Below, piece after piece: positions 1 through 11,092 of a stretch of 56,331 bases of DNA. The notes under the pieces are model-generated. The model was not told where the DNA came from. It ran no database searches and was given only the letters and a program-made list of their open reading frames with translations. The first letter of the stretch is position 1, and each line of letters opens with the position of its first letter. The position numbers and the translations under genes were made by a program. Source of the DNA: Lingula anatina (taxonomy: Eukaryota > Brachiopoda > Lingulata > Lingulida > Lingulidae); the NCBI RefSeq assembly GCF_001039355.2, contig NW_019773513.1, positions 1,911,545 through 1,967,875 on the forward strand, given 5' to 3'.

Positions 1-5
1 AAATG

Positions 6-36
<31 letters not shown>

Positions 37-322
37 CGCTTTAAAAATGAACAAGTGAGATACTCTATTGGATACAGGGAACTGCCTTTTTTCCATCACA
101 AGGAGACTTTTTGCATGACAAGCGACATAACAACAGCAGACATTTTATGTTCATGCGTGTGTACGTGAGGGAGGCTGCCATGACGAAAAAAGGCAACTAA
201 TCCAATTTGTTGAAACTAAATAGAACGTAACGTATAACCTGCTTTGATTAATTTTCCCAAAAGCTCACATCAATTCTGCATCGAAAAAAAGGTAAGATAC
301 TGGCCTAATTTAAGCAACTTAC

Positions 323-356
323 CGACAGCAAAAAGGCAGATGGCCAAGATCTTCAT
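323..356 (-). CDS. First coding exon of a second secreted Kazal-type gene (partial, runs off the left edge)
   Basis: The minus-strand ATG at 354-356 opens a 34-nt exon encoding MKILAICLFAV and ends at a consensus donor (GTAAGT, plus strand 318-322). It matches in length, phase and sequence the first exon of the complete Kazal gene at 15117-15150, including the upstream TATA box and 5' leader. It encodes most of a secretory signal peptide. In the complete gene exon 2 lies 141 bp further on; here that position falls just outside the window, so the Kazal domains cannot be seen. Product identity rests on homology to the neighbouring paralogue, not on visible domains. Confidence 0.75.
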
Positions 357-413
357 TGTTGTAACTTGTATCCCACTGTCAACGACTGAAGAAGCCTGTA
401 TTCTGGAGCAGTA

Positions 414-419
414 TTTATA
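414..419 (-). promoter_or_regulatory. TATA box of the partial Kazal paralogue
   Basis: TATAAA on the minus strand, about 58 nt upstream of the ATG at 356. The same element with the same flanks (GTATAAATACTGC) precedes the complete paralogue at 15211-15216. Its conservation between diverged copies supports a real core promoter. Confidence 0.7.
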
Positions 420-2000
420 CACAGAGGAATGGATACCTGAACAGGTGCGCTGCCAAATCAACAGGATGTCGATCTTATATGGGGAGTAGGCGCAGGTCTC
501 GGGGTCTGTGATTAAACACTGAAGCGTTTGGCGATATTCTCATGGTCTGATGTACGTGTGTAAGTTGTGCAATGATGTGCTCGTGTTTTTATTATGTATG
601 CTTTAAAAATATCAACTTTTTGCATAGGAAACCACTCCAATATCCTATCCCATTGAAAGATTTATGCCAAATAGCATATTTATTATGATTTTTTTTTTTT
701 ATTTTTGCGTAAAACCACATGCACTAAAAATATACTAGATTTTCGCTTTTATTTTTTCAGTCGAATGAATGTTTGAAATTCGAAAACATCCAACCAGACA
801 CAACTTTAAAAAAAAAGAAAAAAACTTATCACTTCCAAAAACCAAACAACGGGTATAAAAAATTGCGACTTTGTGCAAATATTAATTGTGAGATTTACTT
901 ATGGGATGATAATGCCAAAAAAGAAGTAAAATGTAGTAGAAGAGAGAATATCTCAGTTTTATCTTTGAAAAATATATGAAAAATATCGTAGACATTGTTC
1001 AAGATCTTGTTTATTAGTTTACTTGAAATGGGCATGCCACCTGTTATTTATCTGGAAAAAACTAGGACCATGACGAAATAAACAAAGATAAAGTCGTAAG
1101 AATCGTCATCTGGGAAGAACATGTAGGCGTCCGAAAATAAGGATCAAAGTAAAGCAACAGCCGGCACAGAGTTAACTAAAAGTTTAGTAAGTAGAAGCTA
1201 TAAAAGTCATTATGTCTAAAATTTGGCGGTCTACAAAGAAATAATGAAGTGAAAGATAAATTCGCGAATTCTACATTTTATAAAATCCTTAGTGAAAGAC
1301 AGTGTAGCTTTGTGTAAATCACGGAAAAATTTTAATTCATGCTATGCTGGTATGGGGCAAATTTCTTATTTAGTGACGTAGGTTCCAGCTGTTTAGTAAC
1401 AAAAGTTTAAAAAATAACTGCTTTGGGTAAAATGTGCACGTTATCAATAATAAAAATTACACTGCGCTGAAGGGGTATTACCAGATGCACGTTTATTTTA
1501 TTACACATTATTCCTCAACCACAAGTTTATATTTACAATGCCTGGCAACGATTTTTTTTTTTTTTTATTTATTTTTTTGCAAATAACTTTCTAAGAGAAT
1601 GCAATTTTAGCGCGTTATGTGTAAAACATTTAAGTGTGCCCTGTCACCATATCGTCAAGCTAATCATGGATGTAAATGAAGTGAAGATCTTTCTGATGGC
1701 TAAAATATTACAAAAACATCAAACAACTAAAACTGATGATCTGGGCCAAAAGACACAACGAGTTTTTTTTTTTATTTTCACAATCTTTTCCTTTACAGTA
1801 TCTACCAACTTCACATGCACATCAAAATCACGTAGAATATCACGGGCAGTTTATGAACAGATTATTATGTGTATTAAAAAGCACGCGTAGAATTTAGACG
1901 AGTTAATTTAGCTGAGTGGTAGTGGAAAGAGGAGGGGGGGGAGCTGTTGGTCATTGTTGGTTGACTGATAGCATAGAGATTGACACCTCACTCAATTTAA

Positions 2001-2845
2001 AATATTTTTTAAAAATTCCATCTAATATCAACATCAAACATCAAATATCCCATGTACGAGGTAGTGCCTTTCGACAAAAATGTGTCGTTCAAAACCCAAA
2101 AATAATAAATAGTTACAAAACGTATGCCGAAGCCAACTGCTTCATAGTTTCTAGTATGATATTTACGTTATGTTTTCAAGAATACCATAGATAAAACACA
2201 TTTTTACGCATGTTTATATAAAAACACCTCGTATTTTATAATGCAATTTTCTGTCAAAAAAAATCGGAATAAGGCAGATGCACGCACGGTAAAAATCTAC
2301 AATGTTACCGGTACGACTCAATGTTAAGACATTAGAGTAGTTAATCAACTAGGAGATCCACAAATATTACAGCCAGTGGCGGCTGTGCTCTAGTTCAGAA
2401 ATTACAAAATAAATAAATAAATAAAAAAGAGAGCCTGCTATTTGTGCAACTTCTCGGCCCGTCAATAGAGTTTTAACTTTAAAATTACGAACACTGTATG
2501 ATAGACTTAATCCAGATTGTTGCAGCCTCTATCCAAAAGAGAAGTGTATTTTAAGAACATCCTATAATCACATAAAACAATTTGAATGAAGTATAAATGT
2601 CTGGATCTGAAGAAAAGATTACACTTTAGACCGCAGCGCTAATTTGACCTACAAATTTTATTCCCAATTATTTTAGTAAAAAGACCGCCCCTACCTTATT
2701 TTTCAAAATTCAATGTGTATTTTATTGCAATAGAGCAATATTAAAATATGTAAACATCTCGCACTGAAATTAACCGATTAAAAATCTGTATCTGCGTTCC
2801 AGCGCTGTATACCCTATCTACTTTTACAATATAAAAATCTATCAC
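2001..2845. other. Gene-free stretch and 3' flank of the NB-ARC/WD40 gene
   Basis: AT-rich DNA with no supportable gene. It holds the probable 3' UTR of the minus-strand NB-ARC/WD40 gene that stops at 2846, with a polyadenylation signal at 2721-2726, and a short AAAT run near 2410. Confidence 0.5.
2721..2726 (-). terminator. Polyadenylation signal of the NB-ARC/WD40 gene
   Basis: AATAAA on the minus strand, about 120 nt beyond the stop codon at 2846-2848. It is the first canonical hexamer downstream. Confidence 0.5.
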
Positions 2846-5800
2846 TTATTTTCTTATACTGGCACTTTCACAAGAAACTTTTTTCTTGTTAATTTGAACA
2901 TTTAAAAAGTTAACGGTCCCATTTTTCAGACCGACGCAAAGTTTGCGTCCAATCACAAGCAAACAGATGACTATGTGTTCAAAATAAAATTGGCATAGTG
3001 AATGAGATTCTTTAATGTTGTGTTTTGGCACTAACCATAAAATTATAGATTTATCGTAGGACCCTGTGATAATATGATTGTCGCCATATGGCACTATAGC
3101 CGTCACAGCACGGGTATGAGCATATGCGTATTGCTTACTTTGTGTTTGTTCTCCTAAGAGGTTCATGGAATCCCCACTGTTAATGTCTGCTATATTAATT
3201 GTACATTTTGGCCCCTCTGTGAAGACACGCGAGCCTGAACACGAACGCGGTCGACTCCACGCGGTGTTGTACGTCAGCATCTGCTTTGACGGTATATCCG
3301 TTGTCAAGTCGATCATCTGAGCAAAAATGTCTTTGTGGCAACACATGACGAACTTGCCGTCTGACGACACTGATATGCATCGCATGCCGTAATGTTGCTG
3401 TGTGGAAATTACCCTGACTAAATTCCCATTCACAGTTTCGTGAACACCAATTTTGTTGTCTGATGACGCCGTAAGAAATAATGTTTGATCCGGAGTACGG
3501 CACAAGTGCTCTACACCGAATGGGGCGTGACAGGCATTGGCACGTATTCTAGGCTTCAGTGCCTTTCCATTGTCTTTCAAGTTCCAAATACAAACTCGAC
3601 CATCACTAGACCCGGTCAATAAGGTTCCATTTTGAAGAGCTAAGATACTCTTTGTGGCACTGGGGGCACTTAATTTCAAGACCAGGGCTTTAGATGTCAA
3701 GTCCCAAAGCTGAACTAAATTGTCGCCATGCATCACAAATGCAATGAGATTCTCTGATACCGCTTTCACGCGGTCTATATGAAATGCGCCGATGTGCCAT
3801 CTTGTGCGTGTCCACTGTAAACAATATGGAAACGCTTCTCCATCTTTACCTTGTGCGTATTCTACGAAATCGCCCTCTGACGTTAACACCAACACAGATG
3901 TGGCATTTGGCAGCAATTCTATACATTTCACTTCACCGGTAACACTTGGCAAAGTCGATAATGTTTTCCCGTGTCTCGTCACTATGGTAACACTGCCATT
4001 GTCACTTCCGCACACCAGGTGTTCTTGATCCTCTGAGATCGCGAGAGCAGTGGCGATTTCAACCTTTGGAAGGCCAGAATTTATTTTGGAATTTCTTTCG
4101 ATTTCCAGTATGAGGGTTCTCAAACGGCTGTCCTCGTCAAAACCTATAATGATTTGTTTAAACTTTGGAAGGGGTACTACTGGGAAGGGCGGCATGTTTT
4201 TGATTTTGACAGTCACTATCTCATGCTGTTGTTGCTCCTGGTAATCCCTTTCATATGACAAAGTTGTAATTGCGTCGTCACATAACGCCGATATGGAGCA
4301 TTCTGGCGTCACTCGCAAATGTCTTACTCCGAATTGTGATGTTCTTATCACACGCAAAATGGCTGTTTGTGTTGGCCTTTGAATATCCCACACATAAATG
4401 TCCCCGTTACAGAGTCCAACGATAAGGGGGTGGCCTTCTAAAGCCGCTAAAGTTCCTATAGCAGCTGGATGCACATATGAGAACGCTGCGTTTTGGCTTT
4501 CGTCCTCCAAGTTCCAAATGTGCAAGGTTCCAGTTTGGGATCCAGTGAAACAGCGGTTTCCATGACTTGAAACAGTTGTTATTCTGTCCCCATCGTCATG
4601 CCTCCCTATAACTTTGACGGCTGTTCCATTTGATGAATCCCATAATATCACCTGCCTGTCCCAGGAAACAGAAATGGCATATCTTTCATTAGATGCTGAC
4701 GTCATTGCCGACACCGGTCCCTCGTGGTTTGGCATGTGACTTTGTGTCGAAGAATTATCTAGACTGGAAAGAGAAAAGCACGACTGTTTTACTGATTGGT
4801 CGACCGATGCCGTGTAAATAGTCATCGTGTTCTCTTGGAAGGCACATTGGATCCCCCGTACTGCAGCAGAATGGATCTGAGCCTGAAATACCAGTGAATG
4901 GTCGTCGTTCACGTCCCAAAATTTGACCCATCCATCATCTCCACCGGACAACAATAAGGAGTGCGATTCGTAACGTGCAAGACACAAAGCAAATGTACCG
5001 CCCTCGTGCCCTTTCAAGATTCGCCGTACTTCCAACGAAGGGAAATTTAAAACACCGATTCCCGTCTTCCCGCCAACATAAAGCTGACGTTGATATCTGC
5101 TGAAAAATAAAGTATAAAGAACTCCCAACTTTGGATTACAAGATGTAACTGGGCACTCCGGTCTGTTTTTTCGCCACAAGTAGACAGTTTTATCATAAGA
5201 GCAAGAAGCAAAAAATGTCTCCTTTTCAGATAAATTGGTAAAACATGCGCATGCGACTACATCGGTGTGGGCAGCATACGTGAACTGAACACTCCCGTCA
5301 TTTAAATACCACAATTTTATAGTTTTATCTCCGGAGACTGTGAGTCCCGATTCGCCATCCGCCGATAATACTAACGAGAATATCTGCCTGTTGTGAATAT
5401 TGGAGAACGTTTCACGGAGGCATTTCCCCTTTAAATCCCATAGCTTGACAACACTGTCACAAGCGGCTGTCACGACGAGGGTTTCGCTACTGTTGACACC
5501 AAAACAAGTAACCAAATCATTGTGCTTTGTGAGATCTGATCCGAGGCAAGTCTCTCCTCCTGTTATTGGATCGATGAGCCGTACAAATCCGTCCCCAGAT
5601 GTCGTAACGATCGATGAATCCTTTAACACTCCTAACCCTAAAACAGCTGTGCTATTGTGTGCGCTGTACGTTTTAACAACATGCCCATAGGGTGGGGAAA
5701 TACACGCACGGTCAGGTAAAAAACATGAATCGGCATCCTCAAAAAGTTGGTTTCTAACATCTTTAAGAAAATCAGAAATCCCAATTATTTCTAAATTACT

Positions 5801-7370
5801 AAGGGAGCCCAGGAACACGGGGCCTAGTTGCTTCTTATCGCGGATGATGGCTGGAGCGTGGAGAAGTAAAGCTTTGTTGATGGCATCATGCAAGGGGCTG
5901 AATTGAGGACGTTCGAAGTCAGAAAGTATTTCTGACAAAGATGTTTTATTCAATTTGGCTTGAAGCCAGCGGAATGAACACAGGAGTCCTATGTAAAATG
6001 ACTCGAACTCTTCTCCCATAGCTGTGCAGTGATGAATGAAATTGGTGTACACATATTTGTCACCTGAAAAATCCAGGTTCCACCAAGGATAACTCAGTAC
6101 AATAGCTTGGTCATTCTCATAGCAGCTACTGCAACCCAATTGATCTTTGCCACTGTTTGTGTTTGATCCGCTAATCGTGGGACGATCTTTGCAGGGACTG
6201 TGCCTCTGAACTGAACGCTCCAAATCATCCTGGAACCCTGAATCCGAGCGGTCTTTCTCAGCCGAGCACCCTGCTGCCGGTTCTTCCAGCCGTAACTTTT
6301 CAATGTGCTGCAACCCGATTGTGCCTTCTGCAGCTGCGACGTATGCCGCCAGGAGGGCCGTGTGCATCCGACGGATCCCATCCGGTCCCCACAAAGTCTC
6401 AGTCTTATTCTGAATGTACTGCAGTACCAGGTCGTGTATTCGGAAATAACAGTCTCCATCTTCATCTTCAAGCTTAAATCTGAGCAGAGATTTATCTGCC
6501 AGTGTGAACAGACATTCACGGACATGTCTTGCAACTTTATCTTGCTTTTCAGCGTTGGATTTATCTTGCATGTAGCTGCATAGGATAGCTAATGTTGACG
6601 ATTGAATTAAGGCATCTTTTTTGAACAACGACACCTTAAGAAGTATTTCTTGCAGCATGCTGTACGGCTTGTTTGTATCGCCGGCGTCTCGCAAACAGGC
6701 AAAAGTTGCCTCAAAGGCGCCTACAAAAGTTTCAGGATAACTGTCTATCGGCAGACGTCTGGATTCCATCCACAATTTGTCTTTCTCTTTCAAGGATGCT
6801 GCCATGTCCCTCCACCTCTGAGAAGAAAATGGCTGCGAAACCGACGTGGCACCTTGCCTGAGCGACGAGGCAACTAAAGCAATCGCCAGAGGATATCCTC
6901 CTAGATAACTGTGTATGGCGTTGGCTTCCTTTGTTATTTTGTGGTCATTTAAGAGCTTTTCTGTCACATTTGCACATTTGAGGAACAACTGCCAAGCATT
7001 TTCAACATCTAAATGATCAAGAGTATATATTCAAACGTTAAGCATGTTGATAACAGCTCGGTCGCGAGTTGTTATAAGCAGCAAACAGTCTTTAGAAATT
7101 GCAGTAAAAACGCTGGCATCATCTGGATTCCAAACGTCGTCTAGCACAAATAATATTTTCTCGTGCATCGTGAACTGTATTAACCAACTTCGGGCAGAAA
7201 TACGATCGGCAAAATCTTCCTGGGATTCACTACCTTGTAGGTGCCGTCTTACACTACTGATGATTTTCACAACGTCCGGTGCTTTGCCGCAATGAATCCA
7301 ATAAATATGTAGAAACATCCTTCTGTAAATGTATCTGCAGATGAGTGTCGCCAGCGAAGTCTTCCCAATG
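2846..7370 (-). pseudogene. APAF1-like NB-ARC / WD40-repeat protein, 5'-truncated at an assembly gap, one in-frame stop
   Basis: STAND-class NTPase with a C-terminal beta-propeller, the architecture of APAF1. The reading frame runs without introns from the gap at 7371 to the stop at 2846. Visible in order: end of the P-loop (IGKTSLA, at the gap), Walker B (KILFVLDDVW, near 7150), sensor motif (LLITTRDRAV), GxP motif (GGYPLAIALV, near 6890), an MHD-like motif (RIHDLVLQYI, near 6430), an APAF1-type helical linker (FRWLQAKL, near 5960), then WD40 repeats from about 5680 to 2950, enough for two propellers (for example DDGWVKFWDV, SGDKTIKLWYL). A TGA at 7031-7033 interrupts the NB-ARC domain; the same frame continues with conserved NB-ARC sequence (LDVENAWQLF). 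A CGA-to-TGA change would explain it. Loss of the P-loop glycines and all upstream exons is due to the gap. The N-terminal effector domain is unknown. It may be a true pseudogene, a nonsense allele or a base error. Confidence 0.8.
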
Positions 7371-7371
7371 N
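7371..7371. other. Contig join (single n)
   Basis: The n falls inside the P-loop codons of the NB-ARC gene. Sequence to its right (7372-7469) is repeat DNA that recurs at 11722-11818, not the expected NB-ARC upstream coding sequence, so the adjacency is not trustworthy. Confidence 0.9.
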
Positions 7372-7800
7372 GATTCATTCTCCAACTATCCTGAACATTT
7401 CCTGAATATTACATATGGTGGAAAAATCCATTTTTGGACAGGTAAGGTGGCGCATTCAAATTTTATTTGCTGTTAATAATATAATCGAAAAGCAAGGGGA
7501 TAGGATCAAGGGCGGTTTTAGCCCGTCTTCTGGGTCTTCCGGGTTTCCAAGTTTAAGGAATCACGAGGATTATGATTTTAAATGAATAAAAAAATCCCCC
7601 AAACACATCCGCGCATAAAATCAGTTAGATCCCTCAAAGTCGATGCAAAGTGGTCTTTATCTACTTGTAAATTCACCGTATATTCCACCAATAAATTCAG
7701 CTTTGAATCTTTACCAATTAATTTATTTCTATAATGTACTGACACGCATAAGAGTAGTGAACGAGACAGCTGAAAATATCAGGAGTCCATGATCTAGAAG

Positions 7801-7804
7801 TGTA

Positions 7805-7849
<45 letters not shown>
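7801..7849. repeat. Compound microsatellite (TG)n(AG)n
   Basis: Uninterrupted TG run followed directly by an AG run. The ORFs across it are low-complexity translations of the repeat. Confidence 0.95.
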
Positions 7850-8133
7850 CGTGCCAATCTTTTCGATAAAAAACACACAACATCCCCCAGTATTGACTTA
7901 CTTGGTAGAAGCTTGTTCAATGACTGCAAAGCGGTGTGTTGATCATGTGCTCTTTGCGATAGTGAAACTGGATGACTGCTGAGTGGAAATTCCCAATGAC
8001 GTCATCGTGCCTTACATATGTTATTTTAGTCGAATTTTGCACTGTTGTGAATCAAGTAATGATCTAGGTCATTAATCAAAATAAGACTTGTTAATAATTA
8101 GTTTATATATTTCGTAAATCGCATATTTTAATA

Positions 8134-8134
<1 letters not shown>

Positions 8135-8199
<65 letters not shown>
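8135..8199. repeat. Compound microsatellite (GT)n(GA)n
   Basis: GT run switching to a GA run; counterpart of the array at 11018-11092. Confidence 0.95.
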
Positions 8200-8201
<2 letters not shown>

Positions 8202-8556
8202 AAACAATTTCTCAGCTTTATGGGGGCTTTATTTTTGTCAAATGTTATCTCTTGTGCAGGAATTGCACCCCAAGTTTCAAGTGCCACTGGAAACTTGCCA
8301 CGCCTACCTGAATACGACAGTCATTTTCAGTACCTGGGTTTAAAAATATCCCAATATACGGGCTACCTCCCCCCCTTTCCATTTTAAAAAAAAATCACAC
8401 CAACGTCTCCTCTTCAAATCAGAATTTTGACCAGCTGAAAGCTGAATCATGGTTCCAAACCGTATCAAATGGCACCGTTCGCCCTTTAAAATACCAAAAA
8501 CTTCCGGGGCCTTTCAGCCGGCACCAAACCCCACGCCAAGGGGGGGGGGGGGGGGG

Positions 8557-8557
8557 N
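8557..8557. other. Contig join (single n)
   Basis: The n follows a poly-G run of about 17 bases. The sequence to the right is unrelated to the repeat on the left and starts inside a possible exon. Confidence 0.9.
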
Positions 8558-8689
8558 TCCAATGTTTCGCTCTTGGGTTTAGTGCGATGCCCACAAGGAA
8601 CACTTTTTGGGGCATATCATCATAGGAATGCGTGAAGATTATACGATTGCCTGTACCTTTGTTGAGCAATTGCCTTCCAGACGCAAGCC
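8558..8689 (-). CDS. Possible partial exon, H-type-lectin-like (uncertain)
   Basis: On the minus strand an acceptor (TATTATAG) at 8690 is followed by an open frame to the gap: LASGRQLLNKGTGNRIIF, then THSYDDMPQKVFLVGIALN and an Arg/Lys-rich end. The strand-turn-strand pattern with PQKVFLVGIAL resembles the hydrophobic core of H-type lectin domains, but this is judged by eye on about 44 residues. No flanking exon was recognised upstream, and anything downstream is lost in the gap at 8557. Confidence 0.25.
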
Positions 8690-9625
8690 CTATAATATAA
8701 GAAGTGTTAAAAAGGTGTACTAATTCATAGGTAACTAAAAGCAAAGGTTAAGTTGTTTACCTTTCACAGGTTAAATGTTTTTAAGTCCCAGCCCAATAAA
8801 TCTACAACGTTAATTTTAGTTGGAAGAGCGGGAATGATTAGAAGGTTCACGTTAAAAAGGCCATCCTCTTACACCAATTTGATGGCCCTACTACATGTAG
8901 TAGCATTATTTAAATGATTCCGCCGGCCTTAGTAAATGCAACATGTAGGTTGCAGCAGACAGTGGACTCGCCTTGCTTGGAATTCCTCTCCCCTTCATTT
9001 CATTAATAACACTGGTTGTAGGATCAATACAGGCACTTGTTTGACTAGTTTCTTTTCAACCTACGGGTTATTTTATCTCACTCATGATATGAGTATTATA
9101 TTATGTCAGTGAAATACGTATATGGTGTTCTTTGGCCATACAGAATATATACCAAACCTTAAATTCCTTTTGGATGGGAACCCCATCTCCATGTGCGTTC
9201 CATGTTAAAGGCTTGAAAAAAGCCAAAACTAACACTCAGAAACGCAGGGTACCAATCTGCTCTCTAGACATTTGTGATTCATTGCGTTGTATGATATCAT
9301 CCCCTTAATTAACTCTTAAGAAGGGGGCTTGATAAGACAAACTACAGGAAGCAAACCTTTGTTAATCACTTACCTGTTTTATTTTCAAGAGTTTTAACTC
9401 GTTATTTAAAAATAGTTAACTCAGTAAATATTGACCGAGAACACATTTCCTCAGCCTGACCCTTACAACCATACAACTTTCTGGATTTCAAGGGACAATA
9501 ACGCTTTATATCGGAGGGAAGGATGCCATAATACGGATTTCATGGGTTCCCACACTTGCCAATGGTTAATGAATCCGTTCCGACATTCAGAGTAAGATGA
9601 TGTTTTTTTTCTTAAGTGTGTTTTT

Positions 9626-9651
9626 GTAATAATCTCTGAAGAGATTATTAC
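9626..9651. repeat. Perfect 12-bp inverted repeat with 2-nt loop
   Basis: GTAATAATCTCT, then GA, then AGAGATTATTAC: a perfect stem. Its function is unknown, and it could be a remnant of a foldback element. Confidence 0.8.
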
Positions 9652-10679
9652 GGAGGTTAAAGCCATCTATGAACGTCCACGTGCTCTGATGGCATGGACA
9701 GATGTCAGAATCATTGCGAAAACCGCCGTTTTGGTGGTACATGTAAAATGGTATTGCTTATATGTGTTGTTTACAATGTATTTATTGAAAAATTTTGAAA
9801 CTCATATGAAGAATTGTTATCCCTTTAAATTAAAAACGGATTACTTAAAAGTAAAATCATTCTGGTTTTAGATTAAAACGCACGTCATCTCTTAGATAAC
9901 GTTTTAATATTCTGAATTAATTCTTGCTGTGTGGTATGGCTTATCTTATCAAAGGTAAATATACATGAACAATATATACAACAATAACGCGGCGATACAT
10001 TCTAAATGTATTCATACCACCGCACTTTGTGGGGCACTTAGTAGTCCCAATATATAAATATCCTCACGCAGTAAAGTAGCAATGTAACCCATATCAGTTT
10101 CACTGAAACTTGTCAACTTTAAAAGTGTTATCGCAGTATTCTCTATATTTGATCTATAGTTTATGTTTGATGATGCGTTGACAGTATATTGTTGCTCATT
10201 CATTCATTTTGACACAGGAAACCACTGGAAGGGTAAAGGTCGTGGCAAACAAGCTTAAGAACAACAGTCGCGACATTCACATAGAGCACACGAGAACGGG
10301 AAAGGCCGTGCAGATTAAACGGTGGCCCACAGCGTGTCAACAATGTATTACTGTTAAATAATATAATCGAAAAGCAAGGGGATAGGATCAAGGGCGGTTT
10401 TAGCCCGTCTTCTGGGTCTTCCGGGTTTCCAAGTTTAAGGAATCACGAGGATTATGACTTAAAATGAAAAAAATCCCCCGAACACATCCGAGCATAAAAT
10501 CAGTTAGAGCCCTCAAAGTCGATGCAAAGTGGTCTTTATCTACTTGTAAATTCACCGTATATTCCACCAGTAAATTCAGCTTTAAATCTTTACCAATTAA
10601 TTTATTTCTATAATGTAGTGACACGCATAAGAGTAGTGAACGAGACAGCTGAAAATATCAGGAGTCCATGATCTAGAAG

Positions 10680-10696
10680 TGTGTGTATGTGTGTGC

Positions 10697-10730
<34 letters not shown>

Positions 10731-10731
10731 C
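10680..10731. repeat. Compound microsatellite (GT)n(GA)n
   Basis: GT/GTAT run followed by GA run; counterpart of 7801-7849 with a different length and interruptions. Confidence 0.95.
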
Positions 10732-11015
10732 GTGCCAATCTTTTCGATAAAAAAAACACACAACATCCCCCAGTATTGACTTACTTGGTAGTAGCTTGTT
10801 CAATGACTGCAAAGCGGTGTGTTGATCATGTGCTCTTTGCGGTAGTGAAACTGGATGACTGCTGAGTGGAAATTCCCAATGACGTAATCGTGCCTTACAT
10901 ATGTTATTTTCGTCGAATTTTGCACTGTTGTGAATCAAGTAATGATCTAGGTCATTAATCAAAATAAGACTTGTTAACAATTAGTTTATATATTTCGTAC
11001 ATCGCATATTTTAAT

Positions 11016-11017
<2 letters not shown>

Positions 11018-11092
<75 letters not shown>
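11018..11092. repeat. Compound microsatellite (TG)n(GA)n
   Basis: TG run followed by an imperfect GA run; counterpart of 8135-8199 with a longer TG part. Confidence 0.95.

Larger units (their letters stand above)
1..2000. repeat. Old tandem duplication, copy 1 (promoter and 2 kb upstream of the Kazal gene)
   Basis: This stretch aligns almost end to end with 15011-17184: the poly-A/AATGGC start, signal-peptide exon, TATA region, and many distal blocks such as GAACATGTAGGCGTCCG (1120s versus 15930s). Divergence is clearly higher than between the OGDH copies, and copy 2 carries about 330 extra bases near 16600-16955. It is therefore an older paralogous duplication. No coding sequence other than the exon at 323-356 is seen; short ORFs here are not conserved as frames in the other copy. 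Confidence 0.8.
7372..8556. repeat. Small repeat contig, permuted copy of 10349-11818
   Basis: 7372-7469 matches 11722-11818 and 7470-8556 matches 10349-11450, including two TG/GA compound microsatellites and the terminal poly-G run. The order of the two parts is reversed relative to the other copy. Both ends are single-n gaps and the right end stops in a homopolymer. This is a mis-placed or haplotype contig, or a junction piece of a tandem array with a unit of about 1.4 kb. No coding sequence seen. Confidence 0.75.

Noticed and set aside
773-979. 68-codon ORF upstream of the Kazal paralogue
   Set aside because: The homologous region at 15570-15800 does not keep the frame.
7031-7033. Selenocysteine reading of the TGA in the NB-ARC gene
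   Set aside because: NB-ARC proteins are not known selenoproteins and no SECIS-like hairpin was recognised; a CGA-to-TGA change is simpler.
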